Source: a virus. Taken from it: DNA of 21,393 nt. How positions within the stretch are numbered: position 1 is the first letter of the stretch; the number at the start of each line of letters is the position of its first letter. The stretch spans positions 1-21,393 of the IMG/VR virus record IMGVR_UViG_3300010430_000517. The stretch is one strand, 5' to 3'. The notes beneath the pieces are model-generated. The model was not told where the DNA came from and searched no databases. It saw nothing but the letters and a program-made list of their open reading frames with translations. Positions 1 through 7,300 of the stretch are shown in pieces. Both the position numbers and the translations under genes were made by a program.

Positions 1-1
1 G

Positions 2-460
2 CAGGCTGAAGGTTTTGCTGGTCTGCTGGCCTCTATTGAGGATGCTAACCTCCGCTCATCTTCTGCCGAGGATGCGCAGTATATACGCGGTAAGCTCGCG
101 CCTATGGCGCAAGCGTCGGACAGAGCTTCCCGCATAGAATACCTCGCTATAAACCTGGCCATAGCGGAGGCCAAAGCGAGCGATCCGGGTGGGCGTTTGT
201 CAAACATGGACGTACAGGTTCAGGAACGTGCGCAGCAGATAAACACGGCGCTCTCCAGTGGGACTAATATACTCGCGGTTCTTGACGAAATCGATAGACG
301 AGCAGACGCTACTCTATCTCGCATAAAAGCCCGTAGAGGCGAAACGGCGGCCCCGCGAACAGGCGACCCGCAGCGGGTAACGTCGGACGCAGAGTATAAC
401 GCACTGCAGCCGGGGGAGGCGTATATCGCACCGGACGGAAAAGTAAGGGTTAAGCAGTAA
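2..460 (+). CDS. Phage protein, 5'-truncated by the window edge
   Basis: The reading frame is open back to base 2, so the ATG at 104 is probably internal and the true start lies outside the window. About 152 residues are visible. They look largely helical and charged, then finish with a short tail containing DAEYNALQPGEAYIAPDG. Tails of this form (AEYNAL-P-G-Y-PDG-R) are common at the C-termini of phage structural or DNA-transfer proteins, from general knowledge. The stop codon overlaps the next start by one base (TAATG), implying translational coupling with the 946-residue protein. A role as a virion or internal head protein is inferred from this tail and from the neighbour. No catalytic motif is visible. 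Confidence 0.75.
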   Translation, partial: QAEGFAGLLASIEDANLRSSSAEDAQYIRGKLAPMAQASDRASRIEYLAINLAIAEAKASDPGGRLSNMDVQVQERAQQINTALSSGTNILAVLDEIDRRADATLSRIKARRGETAAPRTGDPQRVTSDAEYNALQPGEAYIAPDGKVRVKQ

Positions 461-3300
461 TGGGCTGGAGAGACGACCCCATTTTATCCGCCCCGTGGCA
501 GAATGATCCTGTTGTCGGGCCAGCCCCGCACCAAGCGGAGATCGGCCCCGCTACAGGCCAGGTAACGCCAATCCCCCAAGAGGAAGAAAGCTCTTGGTTA
601 GAGGATCTTTGGCGCTGGGGCACGCTCGGCTCTCAGGGGTTCAACCAGGGCCTTACCCAGTTGGTAGAGTTGCCTTACGACGCGCTGAACAACGCGCCGC
701 GGCTGGGGAATCTGTTCACAGATGAACCTAAATTCGGCAAGATCAGCGAGATGGCGCGCGGTGTCCCTATCCTGGGCGATATGTTCCAGACGGACGACCC
801 TTACATGGGTATGGCCGACAGCGCCGGGCTCACGCATGTCGTCGAGCCGGAAACGAAAGCCGAGCGTATCTTTGAGCGCGGTTTCGAGGAAGTAGGCGCG
901 TCGGCGATACCTGCAGCCGGGGTTATCGGCCGCGCGGGAAGCCTAGCCCGCAAGGGCGTGCCCACCTCTCAAATGAACCTGCTCGACCGGTCCTTCGTCG
1001 CGCCAATAATGAACTCCCCCGGTAAGACCACGGCGATGGAGACGGCTTCCGCTTTCGGCGCCGGCGCTGGCGCAGAGTCAGCTTCCGGTTTAGGCCCGCT
1101 GGCGGAAACCATCGGCGGCATCGCCGGCGGGGTGATAGCCCCGTTCGGGCTGGGAGGGCTAACTAATCTTAAAGGTGCGGTGACAGGCTCACTGGGCGCG
1201 CGAGGCGACGCGGAGTTGGAGGTGGGCAGATTGCTTACGGAAGGCGCCACCGACCCCGACGTACTTCGCCAAAACCGGCTCATGGATATGGTAGAGGAAG
1301 CCGATGTCGCGGGCATAGAACCGACGGTCGGGCAAGCCACGAACGACCCAGGCATAAAGGCGCTCGAATATGGAAGACTCGCCCGCCCAGGGTCGAGCGG
1401 TGTTTTCGCCGCCAAACGCGCGCAGCAGAACCAAAAACTGTCGGAATCACTGAACGAGCATATCCCGGCGCACGCTACAGATGAAGGCATTTTGGGCGAC
1501 ATAGACGCTAACGAACGCATTCGGCAGGCGGAATTCGACGACGCGCAGACGCAGGCTATCCTCGACGCTGAAATGTGGCAGAGAGAAGGCCGCATATCCG
1601 CCGAAGAAGCGCAGGCCATGATTGATGAAGCGCTTGAGTCTTTACCCGGGAACCCGTCGGTCGCCCGCGAAACGGCGTCGAACCAGGCGGCGGATCGCGT
1701 CTTCGGCGACGCGGAAGACAGCGTTTTGAGCCGGGAGCGTGCGCGCCGGAACGAATTGTACGGCCAAGTTCCAGACGACATCATGATCCCGACCGAGCGG
1801 GCGCGTTCCGCGGCGAGAGATATCACGAGCGACGTAGGCCGCGCCGGCGACCCGCCGAAAAGCGTATCGCGGATCGCGAATTACGGCGCGCCGGAACCTG
1901 AGAGTATATATCCCTACGCAGAGATTCCGCCGCCCCCGCCGAAAGCGGTTAAGATGCCGATGCAGCAGATCCGCGATGATCTCACTCAACTGGGCGATGA
2001 CGCGCAGGCGGCGAAGCTGGCGGGGCGCCCGGGCGAAGCTCGCAAGATCGCCGAAGTTAAGAAGGGCGTCCGTGCTGACCTCGCGACAGCGAGTGAGGCG
2101 AACGAGCCCCTTGCGCGCGCCAACCGCAACGACTCCGAGAACTATGCGCCGCGCTTCCGTGAAGGCGTTCCGGCCGACGTGCGCGCCGGCAAGGTGACGA
2201 ACGACAAGTATCTCGGCAAGGCGCTGAAAGACCCGGTTGAAGCCGACCGGCTCGCCATGACGATCGAGGGTGATGAAGCCGCCCAGACGGCGGTTCGAGA
2301 TTGGCTGATCGCCGATCTAGGCTCCGGCGGCGCCGAGAACATGACGCCCGCCCGGGCCGACAAATGGTTGCGGGACAACGGCGCAGTGCTTGAGCGGTTC
2401 CCGGAAGTGCGCGATGAGGTTCAGCGCTTGCGAAACCAACTTGCATCCGGCGGCGACGAGATGGCCCGGGCGCAAGAGATTATCGAAGACGGCGTGCGGC
2501 TCCGCAGAGAGGCGAACGATATGTCTTTGGGAGAGATGTCTGGCGCCACTAAGCTATTCTCGTCGAGAGAAGGATCCGCGGCGCGTATGCGGGCAGTTCT
2601 GGACTCGAACAAGAGCCGGGAAAACTTGAAAGAACTGGTGGAGTTGACCTCCACCAAGGAGCACCTGGACGGGTTCAAAAAGAGCTTTTCCGAAGTTCTC
2701 CTGGGAACGGACGGCAAAGGTGGGATGCTATCCCGCACGGGGGATGGTGTAAACTTCCTGCCGGCCAAAGCGAAAGAATACCTGCAAAAATACAGCGATC
2801 ACATCGATATCCTGTACGCCGACGCGCCGGAGCACGGGGAGAATATCAAGAAGATATTGCAATCCATCGCGGTAATGGATCGCGTCAGTTCGTCTCGCCC
2901 GGCCGGGACGACCGGTACTACCATGTCTTCCACGCCGGAAATTGCGGGTCTGCCGATAACGAGCGTCCTCTCGCGCGCTTTCGCTGCGAAAAGCGGGCGC
3001 ACCAGTTTCCGGTTCATCGGCGGCGAAATGTTTGGGCAGATCGTGGCCCGACAGTTCGGGAAGAACCGCGCGGCGGCCGTGGAGAGTATTCTGGATGACG
3101 CACTCCTGAACCCGGAATTGGCCGCGGCGCTTTCAGCCCGATACACCAAGGAGAACGAGCGCCAAGCTGCGAATATATGGGAAGCGATCCTGACACGAGG
3201 CGCGGCCAGAGCCGGGCGCACCGGGCGGCTGTCTTATGGCGACCAGGAAGAAGATGAGGACGAACCCCTGCGCATCGAAGTGCGCCCGAACCCCGAATAG
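460..3300 (+). CDS. Large probable internal virion / DNA-ejection protein
   Basis: A 946-residue protein with no recognised enzyme motif. An Ala/Gly-rich, weakly hydrophobic stretch at about residues 185-240 could interact with membrane. The middle (about 315-420 and 560-690) is rich in charged helices with coiled-coil character. The acidic C-terminus contains a run of alternating Asp and Glu. A large helical protein with one Gly/Ala-rich segment, placed after structural genes and before lysis genes, is typical of podophage or siphophage internal or ejection proteins. That function is inferred from size, composition and position only. Start: the ATG overlaps the upstream stop (TAATG). A hairpin follows the stop directly. 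Confidence 0.7.
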   Translation: MGWRDDPILSAPWQNDPVVGPAPHQAEIGPATGQVTPIPQEEESSWLEDLWRWGTLGSQGFNQGLTQLVELPYDALNNAPRLGNLFTDEPKFGKISEMARGVPILGDMFQTDDPYMGMADSAGLTHVVEPETKAERIFERGFEEVGASAIPAAGVIGRAGSLARKGVPTSQMNLLDRSFVAPIMNSPGKTTAMETASAFGAGAGAESASGLGPLAETIGGIAGGVIAPFGLGGLTNLKGAVTGSLGARGDAELEVGRLLTEGATDPDVLRQNRLMDMVEEADVAGIEPTVGQATNDPGIKALEYGRLARPGSSGVFAAKRAQQNQKLSESLNEHIPAHATDEGILGDIDANERIRQAEFDDAQTQAILDAEMWQREGRISAEEAQAMIDEALESLPGNPSVARETASNQAADRVFGDAEDSVLSRERARRNELYGQVPDDIMIPTERARSAARDITSDVGRAGDPPKSVSRIANYGAPEPESIYPYAEIPPPPPKAVKMPMQQIRDDLTQLGDDAQAAKLAGRPGEARKIAEVKKGVRADLATASEANEPLARANRNDSENYAPRFREGVPADVRAGKVTNDKYLGKALKDPVEADRLAMTIEGDEAAQTAVRDWLIADLGSGGAENMTPARADKWLRDNGAVLERFPEVRDEVQRLRNQLASGGDEMARAQEIIEDGVRLRREANDMSLGEMSGATKLFSSREGSAARMRAVLDSNKSRENLKELVELTSTKEHLDGFKKSFSEVLLGTDGKGGMLSRTGDGVNFLPAKAKEYLQKYSDHIDILYADAPEHGENIKKILQSIAVMDRVSSSRPAGTTGTTMSSTPEIAGLPITSVLSRAFAAKSGRTSFRFIGGEMFGQIVARQFGKNRAAAVESILDDALLNPELAAALSARYTKENERQAANIWEAILTRGAARAGRTGRLSYGDQEEDEDEPLRIEVRPNPE

Positions 3301-3306
3301 AAAAGA

Positions 3307-3330
3307 CCCGCCGGTTGTTACGCCGGCGGG
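3307..3330 (+). terminator. Hairpin after the virion gene block
   Basis: Perfect 8-bp stem CCCGCCGG / CCGGCGGG with an 8-base loop, starting seven bases after the stop of the 946-residue gene. No T-run follows on the plus strand; on the minus strand the stem is followed by TCTTTT. It may act as an end-of-operon hairpin or as a terminator for leftward transcripts. Confidence 0.55.
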
Positions 3331-3378
3331 CCGAGTTTGAAACGAGAGGGGGTTTACACATGATCGGTGGATCACGAC

Positions 3379-3407
3379 TTGAATATGGGGGATACTTCGG
3401 TTATTGT
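3379..3407 (+). promoter_or_regulatory. Candidate promoter of the lysis cassette
   Basis: TTGAAT (3379-3384) and TATTGT (3402-3407) are separated by exactly 17 bases, each matching the sigma-70 consensus at four of six positions. The -10 element overlaps the palindromic operator at 3403-3418, as expected for repression by blocking polymerase. Confidence 0.4.
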
Positions 3408-3418
3408 CAAGCGACAAT
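3403..3418. promoter_or_regulatory. Palindromic operator O1 (TTGTC-N4-GACAA type)
   Basis: ATTGTC-AAGC-GACAAT, a perfect palindrome with 6-bp arms and a 4-bp spacer. It sits 19 bp upstream of the endolysin start and overlaps the candidate -10. Two further copies of the TTGTC-N4-GACAA core lie at 5616 and 18938. A half-site, ACCCGACA, follows at 3429-3436, next to the endolysin ATG. Confidence 0.65.
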
Positions 3419-3437
3419 TTAACGGAGAACCCGACAA

Positions 3438-4088
3438 ATGGAACAGCCTCGCGGCATTCGCAATCACAACCCCGGGAATATCGAGTACAACGGAACGCCG
3501 TGGCAGGGCCTTGCCGAGCCCAAGTCGGACGGCCGGTTCTGCCGGTTCGAAGGCCCGACATGGGGCATCCGCGCCATCGCCCGAACGCTCATCACCTATC
3601 AAGACAAGCACGGGCTGGAGAATGTCTATCAGATGATCTCCCGGTGGGCGCCGCCGGTCGAAAATAACGTGCAAGCGTATTCCGCCCACGCCGAGAAGGC
3701 GCTCGGCGTCGGGCCGAGCACGCCGATCAACGTTCACCGCTACGCCGTCATGCGGCCGCTGGTGGAGACGATCATCACGCATGAAAACGGCGTGATGCCG
3801 TACAGCGACGCGCAGCTCGACAAAGGTTTGCTGCTCGCCGGTATCGAGGCGCCACAGAAGCCGCTCACGCAGTCACGCACCGTTCGGGGCGGCCAGGTCG
3901 CCGGAACGGCCGGCACCGTCGCCGCGGTGGCTGGCGCCGTCGCGCAGGTTCAGCCCGCGCTGCCGGTCGTGGAGTGGATGCGGGACAATCTCGGCGTTGC
4001 GTTGATTATCCTCGGCGCGGCGGCGGTCGCCGGCGTCGGCTACATGATCTGGGCTCGCCTGGACGACCGGAACAAGGGGTTGCGGTGA
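3438..4088 (+). CDS. Endolysin / virion lysozyme-like protein (P5-type) with C-terminal membrane anchor
   Basis: A 216-residue protein opening with RGIRNHNPGNIEYNG followed by PWQGL and later ISRWAPPVENN. This is the signature of the phage 'structural protein P5' / lysozyme-like family that cleaves peptidoglycan. The catalytic-type domain spans about residues 3-135. An Ala/Gly/Val-rich linker follows, then a hydrophobic segment at about 186-205 and a basic end, suggesting a C-terminal anchor in the inner membrane. It is first in a cassette that contains spanins, so a lysis role is likely. The family also includes virion-associated lysins, so entry rather than exit cannot be excluded. GGAG at 3424-3427 is the ribosome binding site. 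Confidence 0.8.
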   Translation: MEQPRGIRNHNPGNIEYNGTPWQGLAEPKSDGRFCRFEGPTWGIRAIARTLITYQDKHGLENVYQMISRWAPPVENNVQAYSAHAEKALGVGPSTPINVHRYAVMRPLVETIITHENGVMPYSDAQLDKGLLLAGIEAPQKPLTQSRTVRGGQVAGTAGTVAAVAGAVAQVQPALPVVEWMRDNLGVALIILGAAAVAGVGYMIWARLDDRNKGLR

Positions 4089-4114
4089 TAAATTAACGCC
4101 AGGAGTAATATGCC

Positions 4115-5224
4115 ATGAGTTTTATTAAGTCCGTATATGCTTGGGTGATTGACGCAATCGGTTGGTCTAAGCCCGACAGGGGGACCACCCCCACGGTAAA
4201 CATACCTGCCAAGCGCCCCCGGCGGAGCCTCCGTTTTAAAAACGACATACTTGACCAGCTCCCCCGCCACATGAGCGTGGCTAGGCGTTTGAAAAAGTTA
4301 GACCACGACGCCTACGCAAGATTCGCCCGAATAGGCGCCGTAATATGCGGCGAAGACACCAAAGCGCTGGCGAACAGGCTGGACGTACAGGTTGGGTGCA
4401 TACCTGCTTTTGGGGCGGTCTTCCTTGACCCGGAGGAAAAGGATGACACGTTCAAGATGGACTTCTTGTCGTTTACCAGAGTTGCCCCAACTGATCGCGC
4501 GGGCGTAGAGCCGTTTGGCGGGGACGTGTTTCTTGTATCAGCGCTGTACACTTGCAAAGGGTCGTCGCCTTACCCCGCGCAGTTTGCGGTCGGGGTCGCT
4601 CCCGGCGGGAAGATAAAAGCGCTAAAATGCAAGATAGAGCATAAAATTCGGCTACACCATCGAAACAGGAAAAAAGGGGATTCCGCGTTTTCCACTATAA
4701 CCAAGAGCGAGTACGGGTACCCCCCTTTGTTGTGCGAGCCCTTGGGTAAGGACACCCGGAGCGACCTGTTTAAGAAGGGGAGCCCCGACGAAAGGGCCAC
4801 GTATTTGTTTAGCGTAGCGGTTAACTTTTACGTTACAGCAGCTATTTCGGGGCTTCGGGTGACAGCCAAAAAAGGTAACACGCTGGCGAGTTTCTTCGTC
4901 CCGATGACGGATACGGCGTATTTTTTCCAGGACAGAACGAAAGCGGCCGATCCTTCGACCGGGAAGACAAAGAGGATATTCCATATCGTCAGGGCGCATT
5001 CCAGGACGACGGAAGAAGGCGTGTCTTTCGTGAAGTCCCATTTCAGGGGGCTGCGTAAGTTTAGCTGGAACGGGTACGAAATTACGGTGTCCCAGCAGGG
5101 GCTTCATCATGCAGATCTTCTGCAGTTCGGAGGGTCCGCTATTATGGGCGACAACGCTCCCCGGAAAGGAACTATGTCCTCCGAGGAACTAACTTCGGAG
5201 CTAGAAAGGCACCTGGCCGCATGA
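4115..5224 (+). CDS. Unrecognised 369-residue protein inside the lysis cassette
   Basis: I do not recognise this protein. It starts after a good AGGAG (4101-4105) and ends in an ATGA overlap with the i-spanin, so it is integrated into the cassette's translation. The N-terminus has a short hydrophobic/aromatic stretch (about residues 3-17, SFIKSVYAWVIDAIGW) then a basic region. The remainder looks like a mixed alpha/beta soluble protein with scattered Cys but no zinc-finger spacing. Codon use appears more AT-rich than its neighbours, with more ATA, AAA and TTT codons, resembling the gene at the left edge. This suggests separate acquisition. Possible roles are a moron, an exclusion factor or an unusual lysis factor; none is shown. 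Confidence 0.75.
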   Translation: MSFIKSVYAWVIDAIGWSKPDRGTTPTVNIPAKRPRRSLRFKNDILDQLPRHMSVARRLKKLDHDAYARFARIGAVICGEDTKALANRLDVQVGCIPAFGAVFLDPEEKDDTFKMDFLSFTRVAPTDRAGVEPFGGDVFLVSALYTCKGSSPYPAQFAVGVAPGGKIKALKCKIEHKIRLHHRNRKKGDSAFSTITKSEYGYPPLLCEPLGKDTRSDLFKKGSPDERATYLFSVAVNFYVTAAISGLRVTAKKGNTLASFFVPMTDTAYFFQDRTKAADPSTGKTKRIFHIVRAHSRTTEEGVSFVKSHFRGLRKFSWNGYEITVSQQGLHHADLLQFGGSAIMGDNAPRKGTMSSEELTSELERHLAA

Positions 5225-5466
5225 CATTCATCTCTTCCCTGCTCTCCGGCGTCGGCCTGAAGATCGCCGGCGTAGCGGCAGCCATCATCGCCGTTCTCGC
5301 GGTTTTATCCGGCGCGAAATCCGCCGGCCGCAAAGCCGAGCGCGTCGACGCGATGCGCAGATCCCTTAAATCCGTGGAGGTTCGCAATGAAGTGGAACGT
5401 GAAGTGCAGCGTATTGGCGGCGACGATGCTCGCCAGCGCCTGCTCGACCGCTGGTCCCGCGATTGA
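5221..5466 (+). CDS. i-spanin-like (Rz-type) inner membrane protein
   Basis: An 81-residue protein with one N-terminal membrane segment (about residues 13-30, IKIAGV-type, Ala/Ile/Val-rich). A charged helical periplasmic domain follows and ends in DARQRLLDRWSRD. The ending and topology match small i-spanins of rhizobial and other alphaproteobacterial phages. Such proteins span the periplasm together with an outer-membrane lipoprotein to fuse the two membranes at lysis. The start ATG overlaps the preceding stop by four bases (ATGA). The o-spanin gene begins inside this gene in another frame, the classic Rz/Rz1 architecture. Confidence 0.8.
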   Translation: MTFISSLLSGVGLKIAGVAAAIIAVLAVLSGAKSAGRKAERVDAMRRSLKSVEVRNEVEREVQRIGGDDARQRLLDRWSRD

Positions 5467-5602
5467 TTCATCCTGCGCCTGGGTGAAACCTATTTTTGTC
5501 AGTAAATCCGACACTTTGACGGACGAGACGGCGCGCTCTATTCTGACGCACAATGCGGCCTGGGAGCGCAATTGTGACGGAGGGCATAGCCCTTCTGGAT
5601 AA
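5387..5602 (+). CDS. o-spanin-like (Rz1-type) lipoprotein, overlapping the i-spanin gene
   Basis: A 71-residue protein with a lysine-containing N-region, a short hydrophobic core and the lipobox LASA-C, which would put the lipidated Cys at residue 19. The mature part is short. The gene starts inside the i-spanin gene in a different frame, behind a near-perfect GGAGG (5376-5380) six bases from the ATG, and runs 136 bases beyond the i-spanin stop. It would be exported, lipidated and anchored in the outer membrane, pairing with the i-spanin. The mature domain carries two further Cys residues. Confidence 0.8.
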   Translation: MKWNVKCSVLAATMLASACSTAGPAIDSSCAWVKPIFVSKSDTLTDETARSILTHNAAWERNCDGGHSPSG

Positions 5603-5607
5603 TTTTT
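5579..5607 (+). terminator. Probable terminator of the lysis cassette
   Basis: The stem GGAGGGC / GCCCTTC (one G-U pair) with an ATA loop at 5579-5595 is followed by a T5 run at 5603-5607. It overlaps the end of the o-spanin gene and precedes the immunity operon promoter region. Confidence 0.45.
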
Positions 5608-5615
5608 CATCCTAG

Positions 5616-5629
5616 TTGTCGATTGACAA
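5616..5629. promoter_or_regulatory. Palindromic operator O2 upstream of the repressor operon
   Basis: TTGTC-GATT-GACAA, the same arrangement as O1 and O3. A perfect -35 hexamer TTGACA (5623-5628) overlaps its right arm, but no convincing -10 is found (CATATC at 5645-5650 is the best, at 16 bp). Binding here would allow the repressor to control its own operon. Confidence 0.6.
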
Positions 5630-5649
5630 TACCCTACGCGTTCCCATAT

Positions 5650-5682
5650 CCGTTAGGTCAGTATAGGAGTTTTATCTAACGG
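5650..5682. repeat. Inverted repeat in the repressor leader
   Basis: Perfect 7-bp arms CCGTTAG (5650-5656) and CTAACGG (5676-5682), 19 bases apart. The right arm runs into the GGGGAA that would be the ribosome binding site of the repressor. This could be a second operator or an RNA hairpin that hides the start region. Confidence 0.4.
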
Positions 5683-5691
5683 GGAACCAAG

Positions 5692-6120
5692 ATGCCTAAA
5701 CACCAACCGTTTCACAATGGACCGCCTACGGAAGAACCGGCCTTTTCGCCCGAAGATGTTCGAGCGGAATTCGCACGCCGGCTGAGCGCGTACCTGGACG
5801 AGAGGGGTTGGAACCAGAGTGAACTGTCTCGCCGCGCATCGGAGAGATTGCAAGACGGCGAAGTCAGCCGGGACAACATCAGCAGCTACGTTCGCGGCAA
5901 ATCCTTGCCCGGGCCGCGCTTCCTGGGAGCCATTTGCAGGGCTCTCGGCGTCAAGGCGGAAGACCTGATACCGAAGCGCATGACGCGCCAGGTCGACTCC
6001 CGCAACGCCAAGGTGGAGTTCCGGGCCGTAGGCGACGGCAAAGCGTGGTTGCGCGTCAACCAGGCCGTCTCCTGGGACACCGGTACGAAGATCCTGCAGC
6101 TCTTGCAGGACGAGAAGTAA
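5692..6120 (+). CDS. XRE-family HTH transcriptional regulator, probable phage repressor
   Basis: A 142-residue protein with a Cro/CI-type helix-turn-helix at about residues 27-90. LSAYLDERGWNQSELSRRAS is followed by ISSYVRGKSLPGPRFLGAI and the LGVKAEDL ending typical of XRE domains. The C-terminal part (about 95-142) has no serine-lysine peptidase motif, so RecA-stimulated self-cleavage as in lambda CI is not supported. It is the first gene of an operon with excisionase and integrase, which suggests it controls lysogeny. The three TTGTC-N4-GACAA palindromes are its most likely targets, by inference. The stop overlaps the excisionase start (TAATG). Confidence 0.8.
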   Translation: MPKHQPFHNGPPTEEPAFSPEDVRAEFARRLSAYLDERGWNQSELSRRASERLQDGEVSRDNISSYVRGKSLPGPRFLGAICRALGVKAEDLIPKRMTRQVDSRNAKVEFRAVGDGKAWLRVNQAVSWDTGTKILQLLQDEK

Positions 6121-6410
6121 TGTTCAGCACCGGCCGCGCCGCTACGGCTCTCGGGGTATCCCCTAAGACAATAGAGCGATGGCGCGCGGCCGGGACGATC
6201 AAACCGGCCTATACCACGCCCGGCGGGCACGCACGCTACGAGGAGTCCGAAATATGCCGCGTCCAGAAAGAGGCGTCCCTGATCTCCAGCGGCGCACTAA
6301 CGGATATTTCTATGCCACATGGTACGACGGCGCCAGCCGACGTTCAAAGGCACTCTCCCTTCGTACAAAGTCTGCTACGGAAGCGCAGGCTCGCTTCGCC
6401 GCCTTCCTAG
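6120..6410 (+). CDS. MerR-type HTH excisionase-like protein
   Basis: A 96-residue frame starting at the ATG that overlaps the repressor stop. Residues 1-45 form a MerR/Xis-type winged helix: STGRAATALGVSPKTIERW, then a G-T-I-K turn and PGGHARYEESEI. Such small proteins bend attachment-site DNA and direct the integrase toward excision. Residues 46-96 overlap the integrase gene for 157 bases in another frame and have no recognisable domain, so the functional part is the N-terminal half. The overlap puts the integrase ribosome binding site inside the coding part of this gene. The domain call is fairly sure; the recombination role is inferred from position. Confidence 0.75.
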   Translation: MFSTGRAATALGVSPKTIERWRAAGTIKPAYTTPGGHARYEESEICRVQKEASLISSGALTDISMPHGTTAPADVQRHSPFVQSLLRKRRLASPPS

Positions 6411-7300
6411 CCCAAGGCGCCGACTTCTACGACAACTCGGCCCAGGGGGTCAGCGTCAAGGCGGTTATAGAGAGCTATCGCCGTGGGCACGTTCATCCGA
6501 ATGTGGTCGATACCGAGCGCTTCGAATACGCCGCGACGCAGATCGTCGGGTTCTTCGGCGACACGCCGGTAAGGGATATCGATATCGACGCCGGCGAGCG
6601 GTATATCGAGCACCGGCTGGACGAGGGGATAGCGAAAAGCACCATCAAGCGCGAGATGTCGACGCTCGTCGCCGCGGCGAATTTCTGCGTGAAGCGCCGC
6701 GTGATAAAGCCCGACGAGATCCCGACGATCGAATACCCGAACGTCGATACGAACCGGGAAATATGGCTTTTTAAAGACGAGTTCAGGATTTATCGCGACA
6801 CGAAAAACGCCGATATCCGAGACTTCATAGACACGATGTATTTCACGGGCTCCCGCCGCCGGGCGGTTGAGCAGTTATCGTGGAACCAGGTCGACCTTGG
6901 CAACGGGCTGATCCGGCTCGCCAAAGACGGCGAGAAGAAGACGAAGAAGCGCCGGCCGACGGTGCCGATCGTGCCCGCCCTGCGTGAGATACTGGAGCGG
7001 CGGGAGATGCTGGCGGATACGGATTACGTGTTCGGGCACAGCGGGTCGCGCTACAAGTCGCTGGTGCGCCGGGCGAGCAATGCAGGGCTGCTCTATCTGA
7101 AGGCGCGCGACGGGCGGCCGGAGGGGCGCTTTTGCCCCCATACGATCCGGCACACCCGCGCGACGCATCTGTTGCAGGATGGCGTCGATATCTACGCCGT
7201 GGCGAAGCTGCTGGGCGATACCATCCGAACCGTCGAAACGACGTATGGGCACGCCGCTGCGGGGCTCACCGCGGATGCCGTTTTGAAGAGTGGGTTTTAG
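6254..7300 (+). CDS. int: Tyrosine-type site-specific integrase
   Basis: A 348-residue phage integrase. An arm-binding N-terminal domain (about residues 15-55, GYFYATWYDG) is followed by a SAM-like core-binding domain (about 65-150) and a C-terminal catalytic domain. Catalytic residues visible are Arg201 in FTGSRRR, a Lys in the beta-hairpin near 224-235, His296-x-x-Arg299 in HTIRH, and Tyr331 in TTYGH. The usual second His/Trp position (LGH) reads LGD, with Asp322. The start at 6254 is preferred over the upstream in-frame ATG at 6179 because AGGAG lies at 6241-6245. The gene converges on the methyltransferase gene, overlapping it by four bases. The likely att site is 0.87 kb downstream. Confidence 0.9.
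   Translation: MPRPERGVPDLQRRTNGYFYATWYDGASRRSKALSLRTKSATEAQARFAAFLAQGADFYDNSAQGVSVKAVIESYRRGHVHPNVVDTERFEYAATQIVGFFGDTPVRDIDIDAGERYIEHRLDEGIAKSTIKREMSTLVAAANFCVKRRVIKPDEIPTIEYPNVDTNREIWLFKDEFRIYRDTKNADIRDFIDTMYFTGSRRRAVEQLSWNQVDLGNGLIRLAKDGEKKTKKRRPTVPIVPALREILERREMLADTDYVFGHSGSRYKSLVRRASNAGLLYLKARDGRPEGRFCPHTIRHTRATHLLQDGVDIYAVAKLLGDTIRTVETTYGHAAAGLTADAVLKSGF

Noticed and set aside
969-1826. 285-codon minus-strand frame inside the virion protein gene
   Set aside because: Low-complexity Ser/Ala-rich translation, antisense to a well-formed 946-residue gene, with no ribosome binding site or motif.
5692-6120. LexA/CI-type self-cleaving repressor
   Set aside because: The protein is only 142 residues and has no Ala-Gly cleavage site or Ser/Lys dyad region after the HTH.
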